A stretch of 64,000 bases of DNA. It comes from Actinomyces johnsonii. GTDB taxonomy: Bacteria > Actinomycetota > Actinomycetes > Actinomycetales > Actinomycetaceae. A program made the translations under genes and the position numbers. The notes beneath the pieces are model-generated. The model saw nothing but the letters and a program-made list of their open reading frames with translations. It was not told where the DNA came from and searched no databases. The stretch spans positions 296,497 to 360,496 of the forward strand of contig NZ_VICB01000005.1 in NCBI RefSeq assembly GCF_006546835.1. The letters run 5' to 3'. Shown here piece by piece: positions 1-8,577 of the stretch (positions are counted from its first letter, which is position 1; each line of letters opens with the position of its first letter).

Positions 1-928
1 GGAACCAGCGCCACATCTTCCCGCCGGAGGCGAGGAAGAAGATCGTCACGAACAGCGCCAGGGCCAGGACCGTAAGCACATCGACGACGGCACTCGCGTT
101 GGAGAGCACCTCCGAAGCAAGGGAGGGGGCGTTGGACTGTAGATAGTGTTGTCCCTGGCGCAACCAGACCTGGAGCTGGTGATAGACCTGCTGCTGCGTC
201 AGGTGCAGCGGTCCGTGCTCCAGGAAGTCCATGATCGTGTCGAGGCCGTCACTGAACTGGGAGGCCAGTGAGTTCCACTGACTGGTGACCGACGCAACCA
301 CGTAGGTGACCAGTCCGGCGATCGCGCCGATAGTGGTCAGCAGGGCGAGGAAGGTCGCCGGGTAGCGGGGCATGATCCTGGCGAAGAGGTTGACCATCGG
401 TTGGAGGATTGAGGTGAACACCAGTGCCATGAACAGGCCTATGAACACCGGGATCACTTGCGAGGTGGCGTAGAAGGCGAGGCCGATCACGATAATGATG
501 CCGAGCCCCAGCCATGCCCCCATGCCGCCCCGCACCAGCCATGCGGGAAGGGAATCCATGATCGAGGAGCGGGTCGTCACCGTCTCGGGGAAGGAGACTG
601 ACGGTGCCACTCGGACATGGGTAGTGGACACCGGGGGAGTGGTCGGGCTCGTGGTCGTCTCCCCACCCGAGTCGGACTCCCAGTGCAGTTGGTAGTCGCG
701 GCCTGCTTGCCTGCGCCTCTCCGCCCAGTCGATCCCCCGATCCAGTGCCGTGCGGGCATTTCTGAGCCGCCCGAGAAGGCCGCTGCTGCTCAGAAGCTCT
801 CGGGACGATTTCTTTTCGGAACCGGATGCCTGAGCCGCCTGAACGGAGTCGGAGTTCTCAGAGGACGGGGAAGCCTGAACAGGTGCGTCTTCTGACGGGG
901 TCTCTGACGGAGAGCTGGTTGTTGCCAT
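1..928 (-). CDS. AI-2E family transporter (N-terminal part, runs off window start)
   Basis: The reading frame is open for 309 codons from ATG at 928 to the window edge, so the C-terminus is missing. The first ~120 residues are cytosolic-looking, rich in Ser, Thr, Glu and Pro. They are followed by closely spaced hydrophobic segments, a Gln-rich extracytoplasmic-looking stretch (near SQWNSLASQF and HLTQQQVYHQLQ) and another hydrophobic segment at the edge. This layout matches the AI-2E (TqsA/YdiK-like) permease family, whose members are ~350-450 residues; substrates are mostly unproven. The long Ser-rich N-terminal extension is common in actinobacterial members. It is divergent from the mutarotase gene at 998. 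Confidence 0.8.
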   Translation of the reverse strand, partial: MATTSSPSETPSEDAPVQASPSSENSDSVQAAQASGSEKKSSRELLSSSGLLGRLRNARTALDRGIDWAERRRQAGRDYQLHWESDSGGETTTSPTTPPVSTTHVRVAPSVSFPETVTTRSSIMDSLPAWLVRGGMGAWLGLGIIIVIGLAFYATSQVIPVFIGLFMALVFTSILQPMVNLFARIMPRYPATFLALLTTIGAIAGLVTYVVASVTSQWNSLASQFSDGLDTIMDFLEHGPLHLTQQQVYHQLQVWLRQGQHYLQSNAPSLASEVLSNASAVVDVLTVLALALFVTIFFLASGGKMWRWF

Positions 929-985
929 GGGATGAACGTTCAGTCCTTCGCTGGTCATCGGGCTGACGAAACACGCACAGCCTAC

Positions 986-991
986 TAGCGT
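986..991 (+). promoter_or_regulatory. -10-like hexamer of a leaderless promoter
   Basis: TAGCGT lies 6 bases before ATG 998, which would place the transcription start on the A of the start codon. There is no Shine-Dalgarno sequence. Confidence 0.55.
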
Positions 992-997
992 GGCCCC

Positions 998-1909
998 ATG
1001 ACCGCCCCGAATATCAGCAATCCGACTTACTTTGCCGCCGCGAGCCCGGTGCGCCTACCACGCGCCGCCGCGCTCGGGCCGGGGCTGGGAGGCCAACCGC
1101 GCCTGCTCGTCGATGCCCCTGCCGGGGCTGCGGAGATATATCTCCACGGAGCCACCGTGACCTCCTGGACGCCGCGCGGCGGCTCGGAGGTCATCTTCAC
1201 CTCACGGCAGGCCGTCTTCAACGGCTCCACCGCGATTCGCGGGGGAATCCCCCTGTGCCTGCCCGAGTTCGGCGTCGGCATCAACGGCGACGCCGTACCG
1301 AAGCACGGCTGGGCCCGCATCGCCCCCTGGCAGCTGCGGACGGTCACCGGTACCGACGACGGCGGGGTCCGCGCTCTTCTGAGCGTCAGCCGCGACCACT
1401 TGACGGCGCTTTACGAGGTCGAGGTCGGCCAGACCCTGCGCCTAGGGCTAAGCCTGCGCAACGATGGGGCCGAGCCTCGCACGGTGGAGGCCGCTGCCCA
1501 CACCTATCTATCGGTTCACGATGTCACCGCCAGCATCATCAGCGGGCTTGCCGGCGCCTCCTACAATGACAATCTGGCTCGCAGCCCGCAGGAGGCTCGT
1601 CGGATCCAGGAAGGCGACCTGAAAATCTCCGGACCCGTGGATCGCATCTACGACTCTTCCGAACCGGTGGCGGTGACTGACCCCGGGCATCGGCGCACGA
1701 TCCGCATCGACAAGCGCAACGCCCCTTCCACGATCGTGTGGAACCCATGGTCCACCTACAGCGCCCCGCTGCCGGACATGGCCGACGACGAGTTCCCTAC
1801 CATGGTCTGCGTCGAGAGCGGAGCGGTGCGTGAGCACGCGCCCACCATCGATCCTGGGACGAGCTGGGCCATGCAGGTGACCCTCAGTGTCGAGAACCAC
1901 CGGATGTGA
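998..1909 (+). CDS. D-hexose-6-phosphate mutarotase (aldose 1-epimerase family)
   Basis: 303 residues. Family features include the N-terminal beta-sandwich pattern AEIYLHGATVTSWTP, the segment IRGGIPLCLPEFG, and KHGWAR, whose His is the usual catalytic His of YeaD-type mutarotases. HTYLSVHDV and a C-terminal VCVESG containing the catalytic Glu follow. These enzymes interconvert alpha and beta anomers of hexose 6-phosphates in the cytosol. The length is normal. The start is supported by a TAGCGT hexamer 6 bases upstream. The gene stands alone, followed by a tRNA gene. Confidence 0.85.
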   Translation: MTAPNISNPTYFAAASPVRLPRAAALGPGLGGQPRLLVDAPAGAAEIYLHGATVTSWTPRGGSEVIFTSRQAVFNGSTAIRGGIPLCLPEFGVGINGDAVPKHGWARIAPWQLRTVTGTDDGGVRALLSVSRDHLTALYEVEVGQTLRLGLSLRNDGAEPRTVEAAAHTYLSVHDVTASIISGLAGASYNDNLARSPQEARRIQEGDLKISGPVDRIYDSSEPVAVTDPGHRRTIRIDKRNAPSTIVWNPWSTYSAPLPDMADDEFPTMVCVESGAVREHAPTIDPGTSWAMQVTLSVENHRM

Positions 1910-2022
1910 TGGGAAGCACTTGGAAGTGGTTTGGTGGCCCGGGCGGCCGTCATGCTAAGTTTCTCTGCGTCGCCGGAGCGGGTCTCCGGTGGAGCCGCTG
2001 AGAGGCGGAGGAAACAACACAA

Positions 2023-2110
2023 GTCCGAGTGGCGGAATAGGTAGACGCGCTAGCTTGAGGTGCTAGTGCCTTATTAAACGGGCGTGGGGGTTCAAGTCCC
2101 CCCTCGGACA
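2023..2110 (+). tRNA. tRNA-Leu(GAG), CCA encoded
   Basis: The acceptor arms GTCCGAG and CTCGGAC pair perfectly. The anticodon stem CTAGC/GCTAG holds loop TTGAGGT, giving anticodon GAG. A long class II variable arm typical of tRNA-Leu and a T-arm with loop TTCAAGT are present. CCA follows at 2111-2113. Confidence 0.95.
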
Positions 2111-2118
2111 CCACCAAC

Positions 2119-2156
2119 ACGTGATCCCCGGAACCTTGAGGTTCCGGGGATCACGT
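2119..2156. terminator. Bidirectional terminator-like hairpin, copy A
   Basis: Perfect inverted repeat with 18-base arms (ACGTGATCCCCGGAACCT and its complement) between the tRNA-Leu end and the stop of the minus-strand DUF805 gene. It is followed by CGTTTCGCTTTC on the plus strand. A near-identical hairpin lies at 3814-3849. Confidence 0.75.
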
Positions 2157-2182
2157 CGTTTCGCTTTCGCGAGGAGGTCGGG

Positions 2183-2764
2183 TCAGCTCCACTCGGGACG
2201 ATAGAGGTCGGGGCGGGACTCCGATGCCATCAGGATCAGGAACCAGATGGCGCCGATACCAAACGGAATGAGCTGAATGAACCACCATGCCCCTGACTTT
2301 CCCACATCGTGCAGGCGACGCACAGTGAGGCCGAGGTTCGGCAGAATAGTCGCGAAGCTATAGATCGACAGCAAGCCCGAGATGACCAGGAAGCCGGCGG
2401 AGTATGTAAGAGGCTCCGCCCCCTCACCATTCGCAGAGGCTTCGAGCGCGGCGCTCATGGCAGCCATTAAGGGAACGAAGATGAAAATAGATGCAACGAA
2501 GCCGATAATGGCATTGAAGAGCGCAACCCACCAGAACTCAGATCGGGAGGCGTAGCCGCGGAACTGGGCGTAACGCTGGAAGTAACGCTTGACGGCCTCA
2601 CCGAAGCTCGCGCCGGGCAAGGGCGCGATGTCAGGAGTCAGGGCCGGAGCCCCGAACTGTCCGAACTGGTTGGGTGCGCCGTAGGGTGCCTGACCGCCGT
2701 AGGGCGCCTGACCGCCGTAGGGTGCCTGACCGCCGTAGGGGGCGGGGCCGCTTCCGTAGGACAT
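2183..2764 (-). CDS. DUF805 membrane protein, paralogue A
   Basis: 193 residues. The ATG at 2764 is preceded by GGAGG at good spacing. Residues ~8-28 are PYGGQA repeats. The DUF805 core follows: AVKRYFQRYAQFRGYASRSEFWW, several hydrophobic segments, then VRRLHDVGKSGAWW and SRPDLYRPEWS near the C-terminus. DUF805 proteins are small inner-membrane proteins of unknown function. It is a clear paralogue of 3871-4407; the two share the head sequence MSYGSGP and the C-terminal tail. Reading continues upstream in frame, but that extension crosses the transposase remnant and is not credible. Confidence 0.9.
   Translation of the reverse strand: MSYGSGPAPYGGQAPYGGQAPYGGQAPYGAPNQFGQFGAPALTPDIAPLPGASFGEAVKRYFQRYAQFRGYASRSEFWWVALFNAIIGFVASIFIFVPLMAAMSAALEASANGEGAEPLTYSAGFLVISGLLSIYSFATILPNLGLTVRRLHDVGKSGAWWFIQLIPFGIGAIWFLILMASESRPDLYRPEWS
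2679..2744. repeat. 18-base tandem repeat coding PYGGQA
   Basis: Three copies of CCGTAGGGTGCCTGACCG (the middle one with one change) plus a partial fourth, in frame inside the DUF805 gene. Copy number could vary by slippage. Confidence 0.85.
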
Positions 2765-2986
2765 GAATCCTCCAAGTGAGACTGAGACTGAGAGACGCTG
2801 GAAAGCGATGCATCCATGGCGTCTTGAGGGAAATACCGAGCCAGGCCTGGGACAGCGTGACCGGAGGCAGCCTAGAGGTAGAAGCCCTTCCCTGTCATCT
2901 TGATGGCGTGTGCCGATGTGAGGAGAACTTCCCCTTGCGTCCCCGGCATGTCTTGGTGGTAGTCGTCGGCCACCACGACCGCCCTG

Positions 2987-3811
2987 TTGCGCCGGCCCCT
3001 GGTCCAGGTTCTTAGGAACGTGACCGACCCCCCGCGACGGACGTGGAGTGCGCCACAGTCTGTTCACGGTCCTGTCCCTGGCGGTGACGGGGGTGCTTGC
3101 GGGCTGTCCAGCTTGACGGCGATATGGGGAGCACACACGGACCTGACCGTCGCCGATCTGGAGGCCTTGGGGGTGGAGGCGGGCTGGGCTCTTTCGTCGG
3201 AGTCGACCATCCGGCGGGTGCTGCAGGATCTGGACCCCGCTGACGTTGATGCCCACTTGAGACCATGGTTGTGCACACGCACCGGCACCATCGAGGGAAG
3301 AACAGTGGCCGGGGTGGTCAGTCACTACCTTCTCACCGTCAAGGGCAACCAGAAGACTCTGCGTAGGATGCTCAAGAGGCTTCCCCAAAAGAGCGTCCCG
3401 TCCGTCTCAGGTGTCGACACCTCTCATGGGCGGCGGGTGCGACGCACCGTCAAAGCCGTCAAGACCCCCGCCCGGGCGGGCTTCCCCGCAGCCGTCCAGG
3501 TGGTCCGGGTCCGACGCACCAGGGCCACCAGGAACCGCAAGAAAGGCGGGCAAGGACAGCTGCGCTAAGACAACCGCTAAGAAGACGAGCGTTGAGGTGG
3601 TCAACCCGGGTCTACTCCCTACCCATTGATCAAGCCCGGCCCGAGACCGTCGCGTCCTGGATCTGCGGGCACTGGGGGATAGAGAACCGGCTTCAGGTCG
3701 GTCAGAGACGTCGTCACGGGCGAGGACCACCACCAGCTGCGCACCGCCAACGGCCCCGAGATCATGACCATGCTGAGAAGCCTGGCCACCCGGCCTCACA
3801 GGGCTGATTAA
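2987..3811 (+). pseudogene. Decayed ISAs1-like DDE transposase
   Basis: Fragments of one transposase appear in successive frames: GVRHSLFTVLSLAVTGVLAG near 3040-3100, then SLTAIWGAHTDLTVADLEALG, then VVSHYLLTVKGNQKTL. A frame change near 3600 gives ARPETVASWICGHWGIENRL, and another near 3700 gives RDVVTGEDHHQLRTANGP, ending at TAA 3809-3811. The order matches ISAs1-family transposases (VKGNQ and HWxIEN motifs). At least three frameshifts rule out function. No terminal inverted repeats were recognised. It lies between the two DUF805 paralogues and may have arrived with, or after, their duplication. Confidence 0.8.
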
Positions 3812-3813
3812 TA

Positions 3814-3849
3814 CGTGATCCCCAGAACCTCAAGGTTCTGGGGATCACG
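3814..3849. terminator. Bidirectional terminator-like hairpin, copy B
   Basis: Inverted repeat CGTGATCCCCAGAACCT / AGGTTCTGGGGATCACG just beyond the stop of the second DUF805 gene. It differs from copy A by a paired substitution (G to A on one arm, C to T on the other), so the stem stays intact. Confidence 0.75.
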
Positions 3850-3870
3850 CTGTTCGTGAGAAGGTGGAGG

Positions 3871-4407
3871 TCAACTCCACTCGGGACGATAGAGGTCCGG
3901 ACGAGACTCTGAAGCAAGGAGAACCAACAGCCAGATCGGTCCGACGATCGGCACGAACACGATGAAGAACCAGACTCCTGGCTTTCCAGTGTCGTGCAGG
4001 CGGCGTACCAAGACCGACAGACTCGGAAGAAGAATCGCGAGACTGTAGAGCGATGAGACGCCGGACATCATGAGAACACCGGTCGAATACGCGGGCTCTA
4101 TCGGGGGTTCGCCGTTCTGGGCTGCTTCAATGGCGGCAGTCATGGCGGTGAGCATCGGGATCACGGTGAAGAGACTCAGGACGAAGCTGATGATGGTATT
4201 CAGCAACCATGGCCACCAGTATTCCGAACGGGAGGCGTAGCCGCGGAACTGGGCGTAGCGCTGGAAGAAGCGCTTGACGGCCTCGCCGAAGCCCGCGCCC
4301 GGGAGTGGGGCGATGTCGGGGCTCAGGGCGGGCGCCCCGAACTGTTGGGGAGCGCCATAGTGCGCCTGGCCGGCAGGGTATGGGTTGGGTCCGCTTCCGT
4401 AAGACAT
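3871..4407 (-). CDS. DUF805 membrane protein, paralogue B
   Basis: 178 residues from ATG 4407, with GGAGG upstream. The PYG-rich head is shorter than in paralogue A and lacks the perfect repeats. The core AVKRFFQRYAQFRGYASRSEYWW, four hydrophobic stretches, VRRLHDTGKPGVWFF and the tail LASESRPDLYRPEWS show the DUF805 family and close relation to 2183-2764. The function is unknown. The tail of each gene and its downstream hairpin match, so gene and hairpin were probably duplicated together. Confidence 0.9.
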   Translation of the reverse strand: MSYGSGPNPYPAGQAHYGAPQQFGAPALSPDIAPLPGAGFGEAVKRFFQRYAQFRGYASRSEYWWPWLLNTIISFVLSLFTVIPMLTAMTAAIEAAQNGEPPIEPAYSTGVLMMSGVSSLYSLAILLPSLSVLVRRLHDTGKPGVWFFIVFVPIVGPIWLLVLLASESRPDLYRPEWS

Positions 4408-4579
4408 TCATCCTCCAAGTGAGACGAGGTCGGGGAATCGTGGGCGTTACGCGCAAGAGCCAACAACTCTTGTGTCGCAAGAACGTTCTGCCAGAGCCAG
4501 CCTAGGCGCCCGTCGTCGTCGACGCCATCCCTTTGTCCACTTTTCTTATGGCTGTACTTCCCCCCTCGTGGCTCTTCGG

Positions 4580-4585
4580 TAGCCT
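4580..4585 (+). promoter_or_regulatory. -10-like hexamer of a leaderless promoter
   Basis: TAGCCT, 6 bases, then ATG 4592. No ribosome binding site precedes the start. Confidence 0.55.
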
Positions 4586-4591
4586 GGGCTG

Positions 4592-5860
4592 ATGCGCCCC
4601 GCCATTCCGTTGATCAACCGCCTCAGGCCGCGGCGCAGTCCTGAGCTGCTGCGTGCCCGAGCCGGGGTCTACCTGGTCTTCCTGGCCAACGGTCTGGGAT
4701 TCGCCAACCTGGTTCCACGCTTTCCGGAGGTCGTGGCTCATCTGGGCTTGAGCAAGGCGGCTTTTGGTCAGGCCGTGGCCGCGGCCAGTGTCGGAGCCCT
4801 CGTGGCAGGACTGGCGGCGTCCTGGCTCATCGCTCGTCTGACCTCGGCGAAGGTTGCCAGCCTGGGCATGCTCGTGGTGGCACTGGCTCTCCTTGGTGCC
4901 GGTCTGGCCCGCTCGTGGATCGCCTTGGCGGCCTGCCTCCTGGTGGTAGGTGGGACAGACGCTATCGTCGATGTCGCGCAGAATGCTCATGGCCTGCGGG
5001 TCCAGCGCCGCTGGGGCGCCTCCATCGTGACGAGCTTCCACGCCTCCTGGTCGTTGGGCGCTGTGTTGGGAGCGGCCATGGGGCAGGCCATGGCCGGGGC
5101 CGGTGTGGGACCGGGGACCCATATGACGGTCACGGCGGTGGTACTGCTGGTCATCTCGGTGGGGCCCTTGCTCGCGGGTTGGTTCCTACCCGGTCGTGAT
5201 GCTGCTGAGCGCGCCCTCGATCAGGCCGAGGACTTCCAGGGCTCCCAGGACTCCCATGAGGCGCCTGCGACGGTCCCACCGCGTCCCTCCCTGCCGGTGA
5301 CGATCCTGGTCCTCAGCATCGTCGGGCTGCTATGCGCCGCCTCCATGTTTCCCGAGGACGTCGCCATGAACTGGTCCTCCTTGCTCCTGTCCGCGCAGGG
5401 TGCCACAGCCGGCCGCGTGGGGCTGGGACTGGTGGCGCTCCAGGGGACGATGATCGTGGGGCGCCTGGTGGGGGACCGCATCATCGACGCCGTCGGTCAG
5501 CAAGCGGTCATCGCCTGGGGCGGCGCTCTAGTGACGCTCGGGATGGGGCTCGCACTCGTGGTCTCCTCGGTTCCCGGAACACTGATCGGGATGGCCGTCT
5601 CCGGGGCCGGTTGTGCTGTCGCCGTTCCCGTGACCTACTCCGCGGCCGACGACGTCGAAGGGCTCCCTGCCGGGCTGGGCCTGACGATCGTGTCCTGGCT
5701 CGCCCGGCTCACAGGCCTTTTGGCGCCGCCGGTTGTCGGCTGGCTCGCCGATGATCACGGACTGTGGGTAGCACTGGCCTACGGTCTGCTGGGAGGTCTC
5801 ATCATGGTCACCTGCTGGCCGGTCCTACGCCGCCGGACTGTGGAGGCGTCCGTCGGGTGA
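4592..5860 (+). CDS. MFS transporter (fucose permease/YbjJ-like)
   Basis: 422 residues with about 12 hydrophobic segments. The N-terminal half reads YLVFLANGLGFANLVPRFPEVVAHLGLSK and carries the GALVAGLAASWLIARLTSAKVA loop typical of the YbjJ/FucP-like MFS branch. A charged, Pro/Glu-rich central loop (AERALDQAEDFQGSQDSHEAP) splits the two halves. A segment containing NWSS occurs in this subgroup. The substrate cannot be told. The gene stands alone between oppositely oriented neighbours. Confidence 0.85.
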   Translation: MRPAIPLINRLRPRRSPELLRARAGVYLVFLANGLGFANLVPRFPEVVAHLGLSKAAFGQAVAAASVGALVAGLAASWLIARLTSAKVASLGMLVVALALLGAGLARSWIALAACLLVVGGTDAIVDVAQNAHGLRVQRRWGASIVTSFHASWSLGAVLGAAMGQAMAGAGVGPGTHMTVTAVVLLVISVGPLLAGWFLPGRDAAERALDQAEDFQGSQDSHEAPATVPPRPSLPVTILVLSIVGLLCAASMFPEDVAMNWSSLLLSAQGATAGRVGLGLVALQGTMIVGRLVGDRIIDAVGQQAVIAWGGALVTLGMGLALVVSSVPGTLIGMAVSGAGCAVAVPVTYSAADDVEGLPAGLGLTIVSWLARLTGLLAPPVVGWLADDHGLWVALAYGLLGGLIMVTCWPVLRRRTVEASVG

Positions 5861-5895
5861 TCTGAACGGCGCTGCAGCATGTAAGACCCTCAGTT

Positions 5896-7248
5896 TCAGG
5901 CAAGCCCGGCTCGACGGCGCAGCTCGCTGTCCTTCTGCCGTATCCAGCGCCCGCCGATCACAACGGTTGCGAGTGCCGCAGCGATGACGGTCAGTGCAAG
6001 GACCGAGTTCAATATCAGAGTGTGGGTTCGAGTCTCCGCCGAAGAGACGCTGGTCATGAACATTGTCTGAGTCAGTATTGTGGAGGAAATTATTGCGAGG
6101 ACTGCAACGAGCATTTCGACTAAGAAAACGATCGCTGCAAGGTTCCAGTAGTGCTCGCGCCGACGCGCATCGCACCACGCGGGCAGGGAGGGGGCATCAA
6201 CATCCTCCCAGCTGATCTCTCGCGGCTCTTCCTCCCCAGGCATCGTGCTGGGATAAGAGATGATGAGACGGTCGCACCGCTTGGAGGAAAGGGAGATGAT
6301 GGCACCGAAAATGCTGACGCCGAAGATTAGAGGGGTGAGCGTGAACTGCCCAGAGGAAAGGAATAACGTGAAGATCAAGATGCCGACGATCAAGAATACC
6401 GAAGCGAAGACGGTCAATCCGGCGAGGGTCCGACGGCTCTGCCTCACGCGCCTGGCGACGTCGTAGGCATCCGGCCACGGAGGCCCCATGCGTCCATCGC
6501 GGGTGACTCCTCGCGCGCTGGAGGCTCCGTTCGGGTGGGTGATGAGATCCCGGCGCAGTCCCGCCTCGATATCCAAGGGGCGTGATGAGCCGGGCTCCTG
6601 CCCGGCCAGTTGGGTGAGGGCCTGACGTAACAGCCCCCACTGCTCCTCGGCCACGAACTTCGGTGTGCGTAGCACCCATGCGGCACGAACGCTGACGACA
6701 AATATTGCTAATAGTATGGCGATGATAATCGCAGGGATGATAAGAAGAACTATGTTCAGGTGATCAAACGAGGTGCTTGATGCTGTGCGTGAGGTGATTT
6801 CAAATAACCCAGGGATAAGGAGAAAATACAGTCCGAATCCTGCCAGTCCTAATGTGGCGATGGCTTGCAAGAGTCGCATCACTGCGTCCACGCTGATCTG
6901 CGTGGACAGGGATGCGGTGCCCGGCTCATAAGTGTTGATGGTGCTTTTGACGGTTTGACGAACTTGCTGCTCACTCACTGCATTTGCTGGAACGGTCAGG
7001 CGTTCTTTGACGAGGGTGAGCGTTGTCGGCGATCCCAGACCGGACTCATAGGTCGGAGTGTGATGCTCCACGTGGGTGCCATCAGTCGAGTCGAGTCTGC
7101 TAGTCGTGTGAATGCTCTCCACCCGGGCCGGGACTCTCTGCTCGATCGTGATGACGTCGCCCCGCCCGCGCACGCGCACCGAGGGCAGCATCCAGCGCGG
7201 GATCGCAGGGCCGTAGCGTCGTCTCGCAGATGCAGGTAGCGTGCTCAC
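5896..7248 (-). CDS. Membrane protein of unknown function
   Basis: 450 residues from GTG 7248; AGGAG lies 10 bases upstream. No family was recognised. About six hydrophobic segments are visible: RLLQAIATLGLAGFGLYFLL, a pair around NIVLLIIPAIIIAILLAIFV, LTVFASVFLIVGILIFTLFL, PLIFGVSIFGAIISL, one around LVEMLVAVLAIISS, and one near the C-terminus. The first ~130 residues are soluble and polar. Translation could be extended upstream in frame, but that would overlap the start region of the divergent gene. Base composition is less GC-rich than the neighbours, which may indicate a lineage-specific gene. Confidence 0.7.
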   Translation of the reverse strand: MSTLPASARRRYGPAIPRWMLPSVRVRGRGDVITIEQRVPARVESIHTTSRLDSTDGTHVEHHTPTYESGLGSPTTLTLVKERLTVPANAVSEQQVRQTVKSTINTYEPGTASLSTQISVDAVMRLLQAIATLGLAGFGLYFLLIPGLFEITSRTASSTSFDHLNIVLLIIPAIIIAILLAIFVVSVRAAWVLRTPKFVAEEQWGLLRQALTQLAGQEPGSSRPLDIEAGLRRDLITHPNGASSARGVTRDGRMGPPWPDAYDVARRVRQSRRTLAGLTVFASVFLIVGILIFTLFLSSGQFTLTPLIFGVSIFGAIISLSSKRCDRLIISYPSTMPGEEEPREISWEDVDAPSLPAWCDARRREHYWNLAAIVFLVEMLVAVLAIISSTILTQTMFMTSVSSAETRTHTLILNSVLALTVIAAALATVVIGGRWIRQKDSELRRRAGLA

Positions 7249-7366
7249 GTGATCTCTTCTCCTAGGGGAGTGTTGCCCTCGAGCATAGGCCCCTGAAATG
7301 ACCTGGGAGAGGATTTTGGGGAGCTCATCAAGAGTGAGGAAGGGGGAAGCGCTAGCATCGCCTCTC

Positions 7367-8509
7367 ATGGATCCCTTTGAGATGACCGTGGCCGCCGACG
7401 CTGATCTGCCTGCTCTCGTCCTGTCGACTCCGACTGGGGAGGACATCAACCGCATCGCGGAGATCTGCCGGGAGACCGACATCCAGGAGTGGACCCTCGT
7501 CCCCCGCGGCTACCAGCGCAGTGACGCGCAGTTCTTCGTCGAGCAGGTCGTGGCCAATGGCTGGAGCGAGGGCCGCGAGCTCACCTGGGGGGTGCGTGAA
7601 GTCGGCGGCGACGACGCATCGTCGACCCTGGTGGGCATGCTCGGTGTGTCTCTGAACGGTCCGGAGGACGCTCGGACTGGAGAGATCGGCTACTGGCTCA
7701 CTGCGGCTGCGCAAGGGCGCGGCACTATGACCCGCGCCGTCGCCGCCTTCATCGATACTGCCTTCGACCCGGACGGCCCTCTGAACCTGTCTGCACTGCG
7801 GTGGCGCTGCGCCATCCATGACTCAGACCGCGGCCCGGTGCCCAACTGGGCCTCCTGGAAAGTGGCCTGGTCGCTCGGCTTCCAACGGGAGGGGCGAGTG
7901 CGTCGTCTCCTGCTCAATGATGGAGCGCTCCGTGACGGCTGGATCGCCACCCTGCTGCCCGATGATCCACGTAGGCCGCAAGCCCCCTGGGATGGTCCTG
8001 TCGACGCCGATGGTGTTGTTCCCCTCGTGGCGCACGACGGCGTCGGAGAGCGTGAGGGGGACGATCCCGAGGCGCTTGTGCGCCGCTTCCACCACATCTA
8101 CGGACTTCCCGTCCAGACCGACGGCGCCAGCCTCGAGCGCGAGAGCCTGAGCATGCGCATGAGTCTCATCGCCGAGGAGTTCGCCGAGCTCGTCGGCGCC
8201 GTCTACGGGCAAGCGGCCCGCACCGAGGTCGAATCGGGCTACCGCCGCGCCGTGGTCGCCGACGATGGCGCTCGTGACGCCGTCGAGGCCGCCGACGCCC
8301 TGGCTGACCTCATCTACGTCATCTACGGCATGGCCCTGGAGACAGGAATCGACCTGGCGGCCGTGCTCGCCGAGGTGCAGCGCTCCAACATGTCCAAGCT
8401 GGGCGCCGACGGAAAGCCGATCTACCGCGAGGACGGCAAGGTCCTCAAAGGTCCGGGCTACTTCGCGCCGGACGTGGCCGAAGTGCTGCGTCATCGCCGT
8501 CTGTGCTGA
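7367..8509 (+). CDS. GNAT acetyltransferase fused to a MazG-like NTP pyrophosphohydrolase domain
   Basis: 380 residues from ATG 7367, with a TAGCAT hexamer 8 bases upstream. Residues ~10-205 look like a RimJ-type GNAT: EWTLVPRGYQRSDAQFFVEQ, GEIGYWLTAAAQGRGTMTRAV (the acetyl-CoA loop, here QGRGTM) and WKVAWSLGFQREGRVRR. A linker follows, then residues ~240-378 form an all-alpha NTP-PPase-like domain with EEFAELVGAVYG (the EExxE metal site) and DAVEAADALADLIYVIYG (the second acidic site). It ends KLGADGKPIYREDGKVLKGPGYFAPD, as in phosphoribosyl-ATP pyrophosphohydrolase-like proteins. The fusion suggests linked roles, perhaps clearing a modified nucleotide, but the substrate is unknown. Confidence 0.8.
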   Translation: MDPFEMTVAADADLPALVLSTPTGEDINRIAEICRETDIQEWTLVPRGYQRSDAQFFVEQVVANGWSEGRELTWGVREVGGDDASSTLVGMLGVSLNGPEDARTGEIGYWLTAAAQGRGTMTRAVAAFIDTAFDPDGPLNLSALRWRCAIHDSDRGPVPNWASWKVAWSLGFQREGRVRRLLLNDGALRDGWIATLLPDDPRRPQAPWDGPVDADGVVPLVAHDGVGEREGDDPEALVRRFHHIYGLPVQTDGASLERESLSMRMSLIAEEFAELVGAVYGQAARTEVESGYRRAVVADDGARDAVEAADALADLIYVIYGMALETGIDLAAVLAEVQRSNMSKLGADGKPIYREDGKVLKGPGYFAPDVAEVLRHRRLC

Positions 8510-8529
8510 GAAGCTGAGAGCAGACCACC

Positions 8530-8577
8530 GTCACAGCCATAACTTTACTACACGTATAGTAAAGTTATGGCTGTGAC
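8530..8577. promoter_or_regulatory. Operator-promoter palindrome over a leaderless start codon
   Basis: Two perfect 21-base arms, 8530-8550 and 8557-8577, are separated by six bases. Their inner ends are ACTTTACTA and TAGTAAAGT. A -10-like TATAGT (8555-8560) sits at the centre and the ATG of the MFS gene (8567) lies inside the right arm, 6 bases past the hexamer. A bound repressor would cover both -10 and start. The likely binder is the TetR protein encoded at 10088-10654; this is inferred. Confidence 0.75.

Noticed and set aside
2679..2744. Short CRISPR-like array
   Set aside because: The 18-base units abut without spacers and encode PYGGQA in frame.
2183..3388. DUF805 gene extended to a 401-residue protein
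   Set aside because: The extra N-terminal residues run antisense through the transposase relic; ATG 2764 has a proper GGAGG and gives the family start MSYGSGP.
2023..3811. Integrated element at tRNA-Leu(GAG)
   Set aside because: No integrase and no repeated tRNA 3' end were found; the transposase relic is of a type that does not target tRNA genes.
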